Shown here: in pieces, positions 8,517-15,518 of the stretch | Layout of the letters: the number at the start of each line of letters is the position of its first letter | Position numbering within the stretch: position 1 is the first letter of the stretch | Origin: JAGXSE01 sp040757295 | GTDB taxonomy: Bacteria; Bacillota; PH28-bin88 | Length of the DNA stretch: 26,647 nucleotides | Direction of reading: 5' to 3' | Assembly: GCA_040757295.1 (NCBI GenBank) | Contig: JBFLXH010000036.1 | Coordinates: 1 to 26,647, forward strand | The notes under the pieces: model-generated | Told to the model about the DNA's origin: nothing | What the model saw: the letters and a program-made list of their open reading frames with translations, nothing else | Databases searched by the model: none | Translations under genes and position numbers: made by a program

Positions 8517-9357
8517 AGGAGTTATTGAAGAAGTGGCTGAGACCCTGGTCAGTGCCAGTACAACATTTCGTCCGGATCAAATTCAGGCATACCGAAATGC
8601 CATTGACAGGGAAGAAAACCTTAACGCCAAATGGGTTTTGGAAACCATCCTTGAAAACGCTGAGGTCGCAGCAAAAAAGAGACTGCCTCTTTGTGACGAC
8701 ACAGGAATTCCCCATGTCTTTCTTGATGTTGGCAATAACGCTGGATTGCCACCCGGGTTTTTTAAAGCAGTAGAGAATGGAGTGGCCACCGGGTTGCGCA
8801 GGCTTCCAGGCAGGCCAATGGCGGTTTTGGGTGATGAAGCTGATCGCATTTCCCAATCAGCCGGTCTTTCTCAGGATCCGGCGGATGTGTCTCTTGCGCC
8901 AATTCAGATCAGGAGCGTTCCCGGTTCCTTGGTTCAGTTAACGGTCCTTATGCTAGGCGGCGGGCCGGAAATAAGGGGCAAGACTCAAAGGATCTTTCAT
9001 AAGCACTCCATTGATGTGGCGATTGAGGAGATGGTTCAGTGGGCAAACGAAGGTGCTAGTTTATTGGGTTGTCTTCCTTGTGTTCTTGCCTTTGGTGTAG
9101 GACGAACTAATATTGAGGCAGCTTCTCTGGCCCTTGAGGCCATGAAGGACGGAAATTTTTTGCTGCAAAACCCTCTTGAAAAGCGGATTACAGAGGCTGT
9201 AAACAAGGCAAAGATCGGTCCATTAGGATTGGGGGGAAATAACACAGTATTAGCCACTTTTCTAAAGGTTGGTCCTCAACGTGCCAGCGGGGTAAGGGTA
9301 GTGTCTTTGCGGGTGGGATGTTGCTTTGATCCCCGGCGGGCAACCCTAACGTTCTGA
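8500..9357 (+). CDS. Iron-sulfur hydro-lyase alpha subunit (fumarase/mesaconase/tartrate dehydratase type)
   Basis: From ATG 8500 this gives 285 residues of the class I fumarase N-terminal domain. The three cysteines expected to hold the [4Fe-4S] cluster lie in RLPLCDDTGIPHVF, in GCLPCVLAFGVGRTN and in the C-terminal RVGCCFDP. KIGPLGLGGNNTVLA is also a family signature. ATG 8500 is preferred over an upstream in-frame TTG at 8479 because GGGTGGTGA precedes it at good spacing and family proteins begin near this point. It overlaps the beta-subunit gene by 17 bases, so the two are coupled. Likely reaction: hydration of fumarate, mesaconate or a related acid. The exact substrate cannot be read from the sequence. 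Confidence 0.9.
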   Translation: MNISYKGVIEEVAETLVSASTTFRPDQIQAYRNAIDREENLNAKWVLETILENAEVAAKKRLPLCDDTGIPHVFLDVGNNAGLPPGFFKAVENGVATGLRRLPGRPMAVLGDEADRISQSAGLSQDPADVSLAPIQIRSVPGSLVQLTVLMLGGGPEIRGKTQRIFHKHSIDVAIEEMVQWANEGASLLGCLPCVLAFGVGRTNIEAASLALEAMKDGNFLLQNPLEKRITEAVNKAKIGPLGLGGNNTVLATFLKVGPQRASGVRVVSLRVGCCFDPRRATLTF

Positions 9358-9437
9358 AATAAAACATAATTGTTTAAATTTCGTACAGGCCTTTTCTAAC
9401 AGGGCAGATTGGTGGCAAAAGGAGCACGGAAAATTTT

Positions 9438-9455
9438 ATGGCATAGATTTTGCTT
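9438..9455 (+). promoter_or_regulatory. Second sigma-54 (-24/-12) promoter, ahead of the CoA-ligase operon
   Basis: ATGGCATAGATTTTGCTT has the invariant GG (9440-9441) and GC (9452-9453) ten bases apart and strongly resembles the promoter at 7913-7930 (TGGCATA followed by TTTGCTT). It lies in the 147-base gap between the hydro-lyase genes and the acid-CoA ligase, about 50 bases ahead of that start. It gives the long downstream operon its own activator-dependent start. Confidence 0.82.
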
Positions 9456-9504
9456 CTCAACGGTTTAAGAAGGTAGGGTTGGCCATTTTCAAGGGGGCAT
9501 GGTA

Positions 9505-10761
9505 ATGACGAAGTTATTTGAATACCAGAGTAAAGCACTTTTTGAGCGCGAGGGGATTAGAGTATGCCGAGGTCGTGTGGCGGCCAGCGGGCTGGAAGCA
9601 GGTCTCATTGCCAGGGAGTTGGGCGTTCCTGTGGTAGTAAAGGCTCAAGTGTTAGTAACGGGAAGAGCCCAGTATGGCGCAATAAAATTTGCTGATACTC
9701 CTGAGGAAGCAGAAAATCTTGCCGCAGAAATGCTTAGTTTATCCATAAAAGGGTTTCCTGTTACTCAAGTTTTGGTTGAGGAGCGGAAAGCAATAATAAA
9801 GGAGTATTACGCCAGCATAATTGTCAACGATGCTCATAAGAGCCCGGTACTTGTCTTCAGCTCCATGGGTGGGAGTGGCATTGAGGATTTGGCCAGAAAG
9901 CATCCGGATAAAGTTGTTACTCATCCTATTAATGTGCGGGAAGGTCTCCATGAATATGTTGCACGCAATATGTTGATCCGCCTGGGTATCACAGGAGGAG
10001 AGTTGCCTGGCTTGGCAGACCTCTTGGTGAGGCTTTACTCGACAGCGAGGAAGTACGAGGCCCGCTCAGCAGAGATTAACCCCATCGCCTTGGGCCAAGA
10101 TGGAAAGTTTTACGCTTTGGATGGACGGGTAACCATTGATGACAACGCAGTTTATCGCCATCCTGAGTTGGGTATAGAGGTGGCCAGGGAATTCGACCAT
10201 CCTCCGACAGCCCTTGACCGGATTGCCTACATGGTTGAAGCCAATGATTACCGCGGTACTTTTTACTTCATGCAGCTTGAGATGGATACCAAAAGCGGCG
10301 GGTATATTGGCTTTCACGGAGGAGGCGGAGGCGGATCGATGATGGCCATGGATGCCTTGCAGAGAGCCGGCTTTAAAATCCCCAATTTTTGTGACACCAG
10401 CGGCAATCCCCCTGCCTCCAAGATTTACCGGGCAGCCAAAATCATTTTGTCTCAGGAAAACTTGGAGGGTTATTTCTATTCGGGCTCCGGCGTAGCCAGC
10501 CAGGAGCAGTTCCACACCGCCAGAGGCCTGGTGAAGGCCTTCAAGGAACTGGGTCTGTCCATACCGGCAGTGATCCGGGTGGGCGGCAATGGTGAAGAAC
10601 TGGCGATTAAGATCCTTACTGAGTATACGCGGGACCTGCCAGCGCCAATTGAGGCCTACGGCCGGGATACCAGCGTCGACTACTGCGTGGAAAGGTTAAA
10701 GATACTGATTGCGGCCCAAAAGGCAAGAAACCAGGGAGGGGTTGGTGGTCGACTTGTATAG
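9505..10761 (+). CDS. Acid-CoA ligase beta subunit (SucC / citryl-CoA synthetase-like)
   Basis: A SucC-type ATP-grasp subunit of 418 residues: TKLFEYQSKALFEREGIRV, PVVVKAQVLVTGRAQYGAIK, EYYASIIVNDAHKSPVLVFS, ARSAEINPIALGQDGKFYALDGRVTID and a C-terminal CoA-ligase domain with GFHGGGGGGSMMAMDAL and IRVGGNGEELA. ATG 9505 fits the AAGGGGG ribosome site better than ATG 9499. The family includes succinyl-CoA, malate-CoA and citryl-CoA synthetases. A citryl-CoA-lyase-type gene three genes downstream suggests a product such as citryl-, malyl- or citramalyl-CoA rather than succinyl-CoA (inference). The matching alpha subunit is at 11023-11922. Confidence 0.9.
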   Translation: MTKLFEYQSKALFEREGIRVCRGRVAASGLEAGLIARELGVPVVVKAQVLVTGRAQYGAIKFADTPEEAENLAAEMLSLSIKGFPVTQVLVEERKAIIKEYYASIIVNDAHKSPVLVFSSMGGSGIEDLARKHPDKVVTHPINVREGLHEYVARNMLIRLGITGGELPGLADLLVRLYSTARKYEARSAEINPIALGQDGKFYALDGRVTIDDNAVYRHPELGIEVAREFDHPPTALDRIAYMVEANDYRGTFYFMQLEMDTKSGGYIGFHGGGGGGSMMAMDALQRAGFKIPNFCDTSGNPPASKIYRAAKIILSQENLEGYFYSGSGVASQEQFHTARGLVKAFKELGLSIPAVIRVGGNGEELAIKILTEYTRDLPAPIEAYGRDTSVDYCVERLKILIAAQKARNQGGVGGRLV

Positions 10762-11011
10762 CTTCCGAACTATTACGGGAGAGGTAATTATTGATGATCA
10801 AAAATGCATTGGTTGTAAAGATAAACCCTGCATTGCAGCCTGCCAGCCCCGCCTCCTGAAGTTGGAAAATGAAAAGCCTGTACTGGCTATCGATCGGGAA
10901 GCCGCAGCAAAAGGAAAGTGCATCGAATGCCTGGCCTGTGAATTGGATTGCGGTTATTTGGGATCAGGTGGGTTAACCATTAATCTTCCGCTACCACAAC
11001 TGACTTCTTAG
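10745..11011 (+). CDS. FixX-like small ferredoxin between the CoA-ligase subunits
   Basis: About 88 residues from GTG 10745 (TTG 10742 is possible), preceded by GGGAGGG and overlapping the end of the ligase beta gene by 17 bases. It carries two cluster motifs: CIGCKDKPCIAACQP (C-x2-C-x4-C-x3-C) and CIECLACELDCGYLGSGG (C-x2-C-x2-C-x3-C). The KPC and CIEC-x-AC pattern and the size recall FixX-type ferredoxins. Its gene is coupled to the ligase beta gene and followed 11 bases later by the alpha gene. An electron carrier in this position has no obvious role in CoA ligation; it may instead serve the reductases further down. Confidence 0.8.
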   Translation: MVDLYSFRTITGEVIIDDQKCIGCKDKPCIAACQPRLLKLENEKPVLAIDREAAAKGKCIECLACELDCGYLGSGGLTINLPLPQLTS

Positions 11012-11022
11012 GAGGACCGGAT

Positions 11023-11922
11023 ATGCCCATTCTTATTAATGAAACAATGAGGGTGATCATCCAGGGGATTACCGGCCGGGAAGGTTCCACCCGCGCCAAA
11101 CTAATGGCGGATTACGGAACCAACATTGTAGCCGGGGTAACCCCTGGCCGCAAAGGCGAAGAGGTGCATGGCATTCCTGTGTTTGATTCGGTGCAGGAGG
11201 CCGTTGAACAGCGCGGATCAATTGATGTTACCGTAATTTTTGTGCCGGCGCCGTTAGTTAAGAATGCTGCGATGGAGGCTTTTGAGGCAGGTGTCAAACT
11301 CGCAGTGCTGGTACCTGACCGGGTACCTCTATACGATGCGATGGAGATTGCCGCTTTTGCCAAGGTAAAAGGCGCCAGGTTTATTGGTCCGAATACCTTA
11401 GGGTTGATCAGCCCTGACCGGGGCGTTTTAGGTATGATTGGCGGGCGGGCTCAGGCTGCCAAAGAGTGGTTTAGACCAGGAAATATTGGGGTCATTTCTA
11501 GAAGCGGTGGGATGGCCTCGGCGATTTCTTACTACCTTTGCCGGGCTGGGCTTGGTCTCAGTACCATTGTTCACGTTGGCGGTGATGCGGTGATCGGTAT
11601 GCGGGAAGCAGACGTGCTGCAAGAGTTTCAGGGCGACCCTGAAACCAAGGCAGTTGTGCTTTTTGGAGAGATTGGCACCAGCCAGGAAGAAGAGGTTGCG
11701 GAATTGATCAGGGCGGGAAGATATACTAAGCCCCTGATTGCTTATATTGGTGGCCGCGCTGCCAAATCGGGGACCCGCTTTTCTCACGCTGGGGCCATTA
11801 TTGAAGGAGGCTTTGGGACTTATGCCGGTAAGGTGGAGGCCCTTAAGCATGCCGGTGCCCATTTAGTTGAAGCTTTTGGAGACATTCCTGGGGTAACCGG
11901 AGAGGTCATTCGGACCTTATAG
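11023..11922 (+). CDS. Acid-CoA ligase alpha subunit (SucD / citryl-CoA synthetase-like)
   Basis: A 299-residue SucD-type subunit with the CoA-binding Rossmann region VIIQGITGREGSTRAKLM, AGVTPGRKGEEVHGIPVFDS, FIGPNTLGLISP, GNIGVISRSGGMASAISYYL and VHVGGDAVIGM. The active-site phosphohistidine is expected at H255 in RFSHAGAIIEGGFGTYAGK. A strong AGGAGG lies nine bases before the ATG. With the beta subunit at 9505 it should form an ATP- or GTP-dependent dicarboxylate or hydroxy-acid CoA ligase. Substrate choice cannot be read directly; the next gene suggests citryl-, malyl- or citramalyl-CoA. Confidence 0.9.
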   Translation: MPILINETMRVIIQGITGREGSTRAKLMADYGTNIVAGVTPGRKGEEVHGIPVFDSVQEAVEQRGSIDVTVIFVPAPLVKNAAMEAFEAGVKLAVLVPDRVPLYDAMEIAAFAKVKGARFIGPNTLGLISPDRGVLGMIGGRAQAAKEWFRPGNIGVISRSGGMASAISYYLCRAGLGLSTIVHVGGDAVIGMREADVLQEFQGDPETKAVVLFGEIGTSQEEEVAELIRAGRYTKPLIAYIGGRAAKSGTRFSHAGAIIEGGFGTYAGKVEALKHAGAHLVEAFGDIPGVTGEVIRTL

Positions 11923-11982
11923 AAAAAAGGGCAGCCTTAAACTTTGTTTCTACATTTAGAAAAGAGAAGTGGGGTGTGACTA

Positions 11983-12780
11983 TTGGGGGAGAAGGCCTGG
12001 ACCACTTCCATCACAAAAGTGGAACCAAATAAACTCTCGGTCCGGGGCTACCGTCTGGACGAGCTGATGGGGCGACTTTCTTTCGCTGAAACCATCTATT
12101 TAATTCTGATTGGGGACCTGCCGGAACCGGCAGTAGCAAAGGTAATAGATGCTTTACTGGTCTCTTCTATTGATCATGGGGCTACTCCGCCTTCTGCTCT
12201 GGCAGCCCGCACGGCAGCTTCTACCGGGGCCTCTTTAAGCGCTGCCCTGGCTGCTGGAGTGTTGTCAATTAACAAGTTTCATGGAGGCGCTATCGAAGGA
12301 TGTATGAAATTTTTGCATGCAGCAGTTGACAAAAAACATTCCAGCGGCAAGGCTGCCGGGGAAATAGCACTTGAGTTGGTCAGATCAGCTCGGCAGGCAG
12401 GGGAGCGGCTGCCGGGGTATGGGCACCGGATCCATACCAACGATCCCCGTACTGGCAAGCTGATTAGTTTAGCACAAGAGGCGGGTATTGCTGCCGAATA
12501 CGTGGACATGGCTCAAGCCGTACAGGCGTCTATTCGCCAGGAAACCGGCAAGGAACTCCCGCTTAATATAGATGGTGCCATTGCTGCTTTGCTTTGCGAG
12601 TTAAAATTTCCTGCGGAGCTGGCTAATGGACTGTTTTTAATTGCCAGGATGCCCGGCCTGATAGCGCATGTTTACGAGGAAATGACCACCCAGCTGCCAA
12701 TGCGGCGGATCAGTCCTACGGCTCACGAGTACGTTGGGCCTGTCAACCGAGAACTGGCAAGGAAACCCGGCGGGTCATAG
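11983..12780 (+). CDS. Citryl-CoA-lyase-type enzyme (possible citramalyl-CoA lyase)
   Basis: A 265-residue short member of the citrate-synthase fold: TSITKVEPNKLSVRGYRLDE, GRLSFAETIYLILIGDLP and SSIDHGATPPSALAARTAAS. The catalytic-type residues are His in NKFHGGAIEG, His in YGHRIHTNDPRTGKL and Asp in LNIDGAIAALLCEL. This matches the stand-alone citryl-CoA lyase family (like the C-terminal part of ATP-citrate lyase). The start is TTG 11983 after GTGGGGTGTG; an in-frame GTG just upstream is followed directly by a stop. With the CoA ligase it could cleave a 3-hydroxy-3-carboxyacyl-CoA to acetyl-CoA plus an oxo acid: oxaloacetate from citrate, or pyruvate from citramalate. The mesaconate enzymes nearby favour citramalate (inference). 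Confidence 0.82.
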   Translation: MGEKAWTTSITKVEPNKLSVRGYRLDELMGRLSFAETIYLILIGDLPEPAVAKVIDALLVSSIDHGATPPSALAARTAASTGASLSAALAAGVLSINKFHGGAIEGCMKFLHAAVDKKHSSGKAAGEIALELVRSARQAGERLPGYGHRIHTNDPRTGKLISLAQEAGIAAEYVDMAQAVQASIRQETGKELPLNIDGAIAALLCELKFPAELANGLFLIARMPGLIAHVYEEMTTQLPMRRISPTAHEYVGPVNRELARKPGGS

Positions 12781-12845
12781 GCAGAAGGCCGCCAAAACGG
12801 CACTTTTTATGGTTTTACTTATATATTTCAGGGAGGGGCTAGAGG

Positions 12846-14192
12846 ATGTTATTGCTGAAAAACGGTACGGTGGTGACCGGAGATGGAAAGACAGTCAAGA
12901 AAAACGCCTCGGTGCTGGTCAAGAAAGACCTAATCCTCGATGTGCTGGAGTATGTTGATCCGTCCATTGAAACCTATGCCACCCAGGTTTTCGATTGTAC
13001 TGGAAAGGCCATACTGCCTGGAATGATTAACCACCACCAGCATGGGGTGACCTTTGGCCCCATGTTTGCCAGCGGTGCCAAATCTCCGGGCCGGGAGCGA
13101 ATCATTGAGCTGCTGGACAGGAACCTCCTGCAGGGTCATACCACGGTAATGAATGTTGATGGCTTTGTAACTATGGATGAGGTCAAGGAAACTCAGAAGG
13201 CTCATCCCATCCGCATCAAGACCGCCACTACCCATATACCGGTTAACCTGGAGGCCGGATTGCGGTGTGACGGTTCGGGCCTGGAGGAAAAGCATCGGAC
13301 CATGACTGCGGAAAAAATGCTGGAAGAGGGAGCTGTCTGTATTGGTGAGATAGGCGGGGGACATACCCTGGGGGGTGGCGGGCAGGATTACCTCTACATC
13401 CCGCGGGCAGTAAAAAATGCCACCGGCAGGGATATCGATTACCTGCAGGCACGGGCGATGAAGCTCTCCGTTCTTGGCCGTTATATTGAGGGGTCATATT
13501 ACGACCGGGACCGGGTAGCCCAAGCGCTGAAGGAACATAATCTTGACAGTTTCCTAACTCCGGAACAGACAAGAGATATTGTATTTGACACGACACTGGC
13601 TTCAGTGAAGCTTGCCCTGGACGGATACATTGAGGCAGCTCAAGAGGCCAAAAAGTTCAACGTGCCTCTTTTGGCGCACAATGCCCCGACCTCGATGAAA
13701 GTTTTCCATGAGATTGCCAAACTTGGCTTGGAAAGGCTGATCGCAGCTCATTCTAATTACCTGTTCACCTTGGAAGAAGCAGTGGAAAATACCAAGAAGC
13801 TTCGCAATTATCCGGGGGTGATTATTGACGCTGCCGTACATGATCCCTTTGGGGCCAAGCGGTTGGTGTCAGTTCCGGATAATCTTTTTGCCTTCTTCCA
13901 GCAAGGGTTGGTAGACATAATTTCGACCGACTTTGCTGCGGGAACCTTTGATTCCATGCTGGAGGCCATGCAGCATGGCGTGGAGCGAAACCTAATCAGC
14001 CTGCCGAAAGCTGTAGCCTTGGGGACAAAAAATGTTGCCGATGCCTTACCGGGTATTGCTCCTAATCTTGGGTTGCTGCAAAAAGGTTTTACCGCTGATA
14101 TTGTGGTTACTGCTTACCCGGAAATCTCAAGGGTGGTTTATATCTTTATCGGTGGCCAATTGGTAGCCAGAGAAGGCAAGCGCTTGGTCTAA
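12846..14192 (+). CDS. Amidohydrolase resembling enamidase
   Basis: A 448-residue amidohydrolase-superfamily protein: a small beta-sandwich start (LLLKNGTVVTGDGKTVKKNA), PGMINHHQHGVTFGP with the metal-binding HxH, and GEIGGGHTLGGGG whose Glu is the likely bridging ligand (enamidase has GEVGLG at this point). Further ligands are His in VPLLAHNAPTS, His in LIAAHSNY and Asp in DIISTDFAAGTFDSM; the protein ends in a dihydroorotase/imidazolonase-like cap. Enamidase from Eubacterium barkeri hydrolyses the cyclic enamide made by 6-hydroxynicotinate reductase, and a homologue of that reductase is in this operon, so ring opening of a reduced N-heterocycle is the best guess. A dihydroorotase-like or imidazolone-type substrate remains possible. 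Ribosome site AGGGAGGGG. Confidence 0.75.
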   Translation: MLLLKNGTVVTGDGKTVKKNASVLVKKDLILDVLEYVDPSIETYATQVFDCTGKAILPGMINHHQHGVTFGPMFASGAKSPGRERIIELLDRNLLQGHTTVMNVDGFVTMDEVKETQKAHPIRIKTATTHIPVNLEAGLRCDGSGLEEKHRTMTAEKMLEEGAVCIGEIGGGHTLGGGGQDYLYIPRAVKNATGRDIDYLQARAMKLSVLGRYIEGSYYDRDRVAQALKEHNLDSFLTPEQTRDIVFDTTLASVKLALDGYIEAAQEAKKFNVPLLAHNAPTSMKVFHEIAKLGLERLIAAHSNYLFTLEEAVENTKKLRNYPGVIIDAAVHDPFGAKRLVSVPDNLFAFFQQGLVDIISTDFAAGTFDSMLEAMQHGVERNLISLPKAVALGTKNVADALPGIAPNLGLLQKGFTADIVVTAYPEISRVVYIFIGGQLVAREGKRLV

Positions 14193-14233
14193 ACATTGAA
14201 TAGAGGAACTGAAAATGAAATTGGGGTGGATGC

Positions 14234-15487
14234 ATGATTAAAGTGAAGAAGGTTCTCTATGCTGCCGGCTTAACCGGGTTTTATATGGATGACAAAGAGG
14301 CTATCCGGGAAGGGGCCAAACAGGATGGTTTCATTTACCGCGGGCAACCGGTAACCCCTGGCTTTGATACTATCCGGCAAACAGGGGAGGCCGTTTCGGT
14401 AATATTCCTGTTGGAAAATGGCGATATAGCCTACGGGGACTGCGCGGTTGCCCAGTATGCTGCCAGTGGAGGCCGGGAAACGCCTATGCGGGGCAAGGAC
14501 CTGATCAAGATTGTTGAAGAGGAAGTAGTGCCCAGATTTGAGGGTAAGAACTTAACCAGTTTTCGGAAAGACGCCACAGAGTTTGACCGTCTGGAGGTCG
14601 GCGGGGAGCGGCTGCCTGCAGCCATCCGGTATGGTGTCACCCAAGCAATCCTGGAGGCAGTGGCCAAGGCCCGGCGCCTAACAATGACTGAGGTGGTAGC
14701 AGAGGAATATGGTCTGGAACTGGTGCTTAAGCCTGTCAAGATAAATGCTCAATCGGGGGATGAGCGTTACACCAATGTCGACAAGATGATCTTGAAACAA
14801 GTCGGGATGATGCCCCATGGCCTAATCAACAATGTGGAGGAAAAGCTGGGCAAAAACGGCGAGATATTCTTGGATTGGATCACGTGGGTGAAAAACCGGA
14901 TCCTTGATGTCGGAGCTCCTGGCTACCGTCCCACCTTAAGGTATGACGTCTATGGCTGCATAGGTAAGGCCTTCAACAATGACTTGGACAAAGTGGTTGA
15001 TTATTTAATCAAGGTCGAGCGAATTTGTCATCCCTTTGATGTCTTTATTGAGATGCCTATCGATTTAAAGAGCAACGAGGCTCAATTGCAAGGGATGAAA
15101 TACCTGCGGAAGCGGCTGGACGAAGCAGGTTCTCAATTAAAACTGATCATTGATGAGTATGCCAATACTCTGGAGGAGATTAAAGAATGGGTTGATGCCA
15201 GAGGTGCAGATATGGTGCAGGTTAAGACTATTGACCTCGGTGGGATCAACAACGTGGTCGAGGCTGTCATCTACTGTAAAGAGCACGACGTTCTGGCTTA
15301 TCAGGGCGGAACCTGCAATGAGACTGATAAGTCGGCACAGGTTTGCGTTAACCTGGCTATTGCAACTCAGCCCTTCGCCATGGCGGGAAAACCGGGGATG
15401 GGAGTGGACGAGGGGGTCATGATTGTACATAACGAGCAGGAGCGGATTCTCTCGATCCTAAGGGCCAAAAAGGCTGGGCTTGTCTGA
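14234..15487 (+). CDS. mal: 3-Methylaspartate ammonia-lyase
   Basis: A 417-residue enolase-superfamily protein, close to the usual 413. It has LYAAGLTGFYMDDKEAIREG, the catalytic histidine H195 in MMPHGLINNVEEKLG, metal-binding acids in LRYDVYG, FIEMPID and LIIDEYAN, and the catalytic lysine K331 in VQVKTIDLGGINN (the same number as in the Clostridium tetanomorphum enzyme). AYQGGTCNETDKSAQV and GKPGMGVDEG complete the signature. It interconverts (2S,3S)-3-methylaspartate with mesaconate plus ammonia. In the classic glutamate pathway it acts after B12-dependent glutamate mutase, but no mutase gene is in this window. The mesaconase-like genes at 7980-9357 would take its product. The start follows GGGGTGG. 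Confidence 0.95.
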   Translation: MIKVKKVLYAAGLTGFYMDDKEAIREGAKQDGFIYRGQPVTPGFDTIRQTGEAVSVIFLLENGDIAYGDCAVAQYAASGGRETPMRGKDLIKIVEEEVVPRFEGKNLTSFRKDATEFDRLEVGGERLPAAIRYGVTQAILEAVAKARRLTMTEVVAEEYGLELVLKPVKINAQSGDERYTNVDKMILKQVGMMPHGLINNVEEKLGKNGEIFLDWITWVKNRILDVGAPGYRPTLRYDVYGCIGKAFNNDLDKVVDYLIKVERICHPFDVFIEMPIDLKSNEAQLQGMKYLRKRLDEAGSQLKLIIDEYANTLEEIKEWVDARGADMVQVKTIDLGGINNVVEAVIYCKEHDVLAYQGGTCNETDKSAQVCVNLAIATQPFAMAGKPGMGVDEGVMIVHNEQERILSILRAKKAGLV

Positions 15488-15518
15488 AGATATTTGTTAA
15501 TCGAAGGGAGGAAATGGT

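Noticed and set aside
9505..11922. Ordinary succinyl-CoA synthetase of the TCA cycle
   Set aside because: The subunits are of that family, but the inserted ferredoxin gene, the sigma-54 promoter and the citryl-CoA-lyase neighbour argue against a housekeeping role.
12788..12808. GCCG/CGGC hairpin with T-run after the citryl-CoA-lyase-type gene
   Set aside because: Only four pairs and a short, interrupted T-run. The next gene starts 40 bases later in the same direction, so it is not convincing as a terminator.
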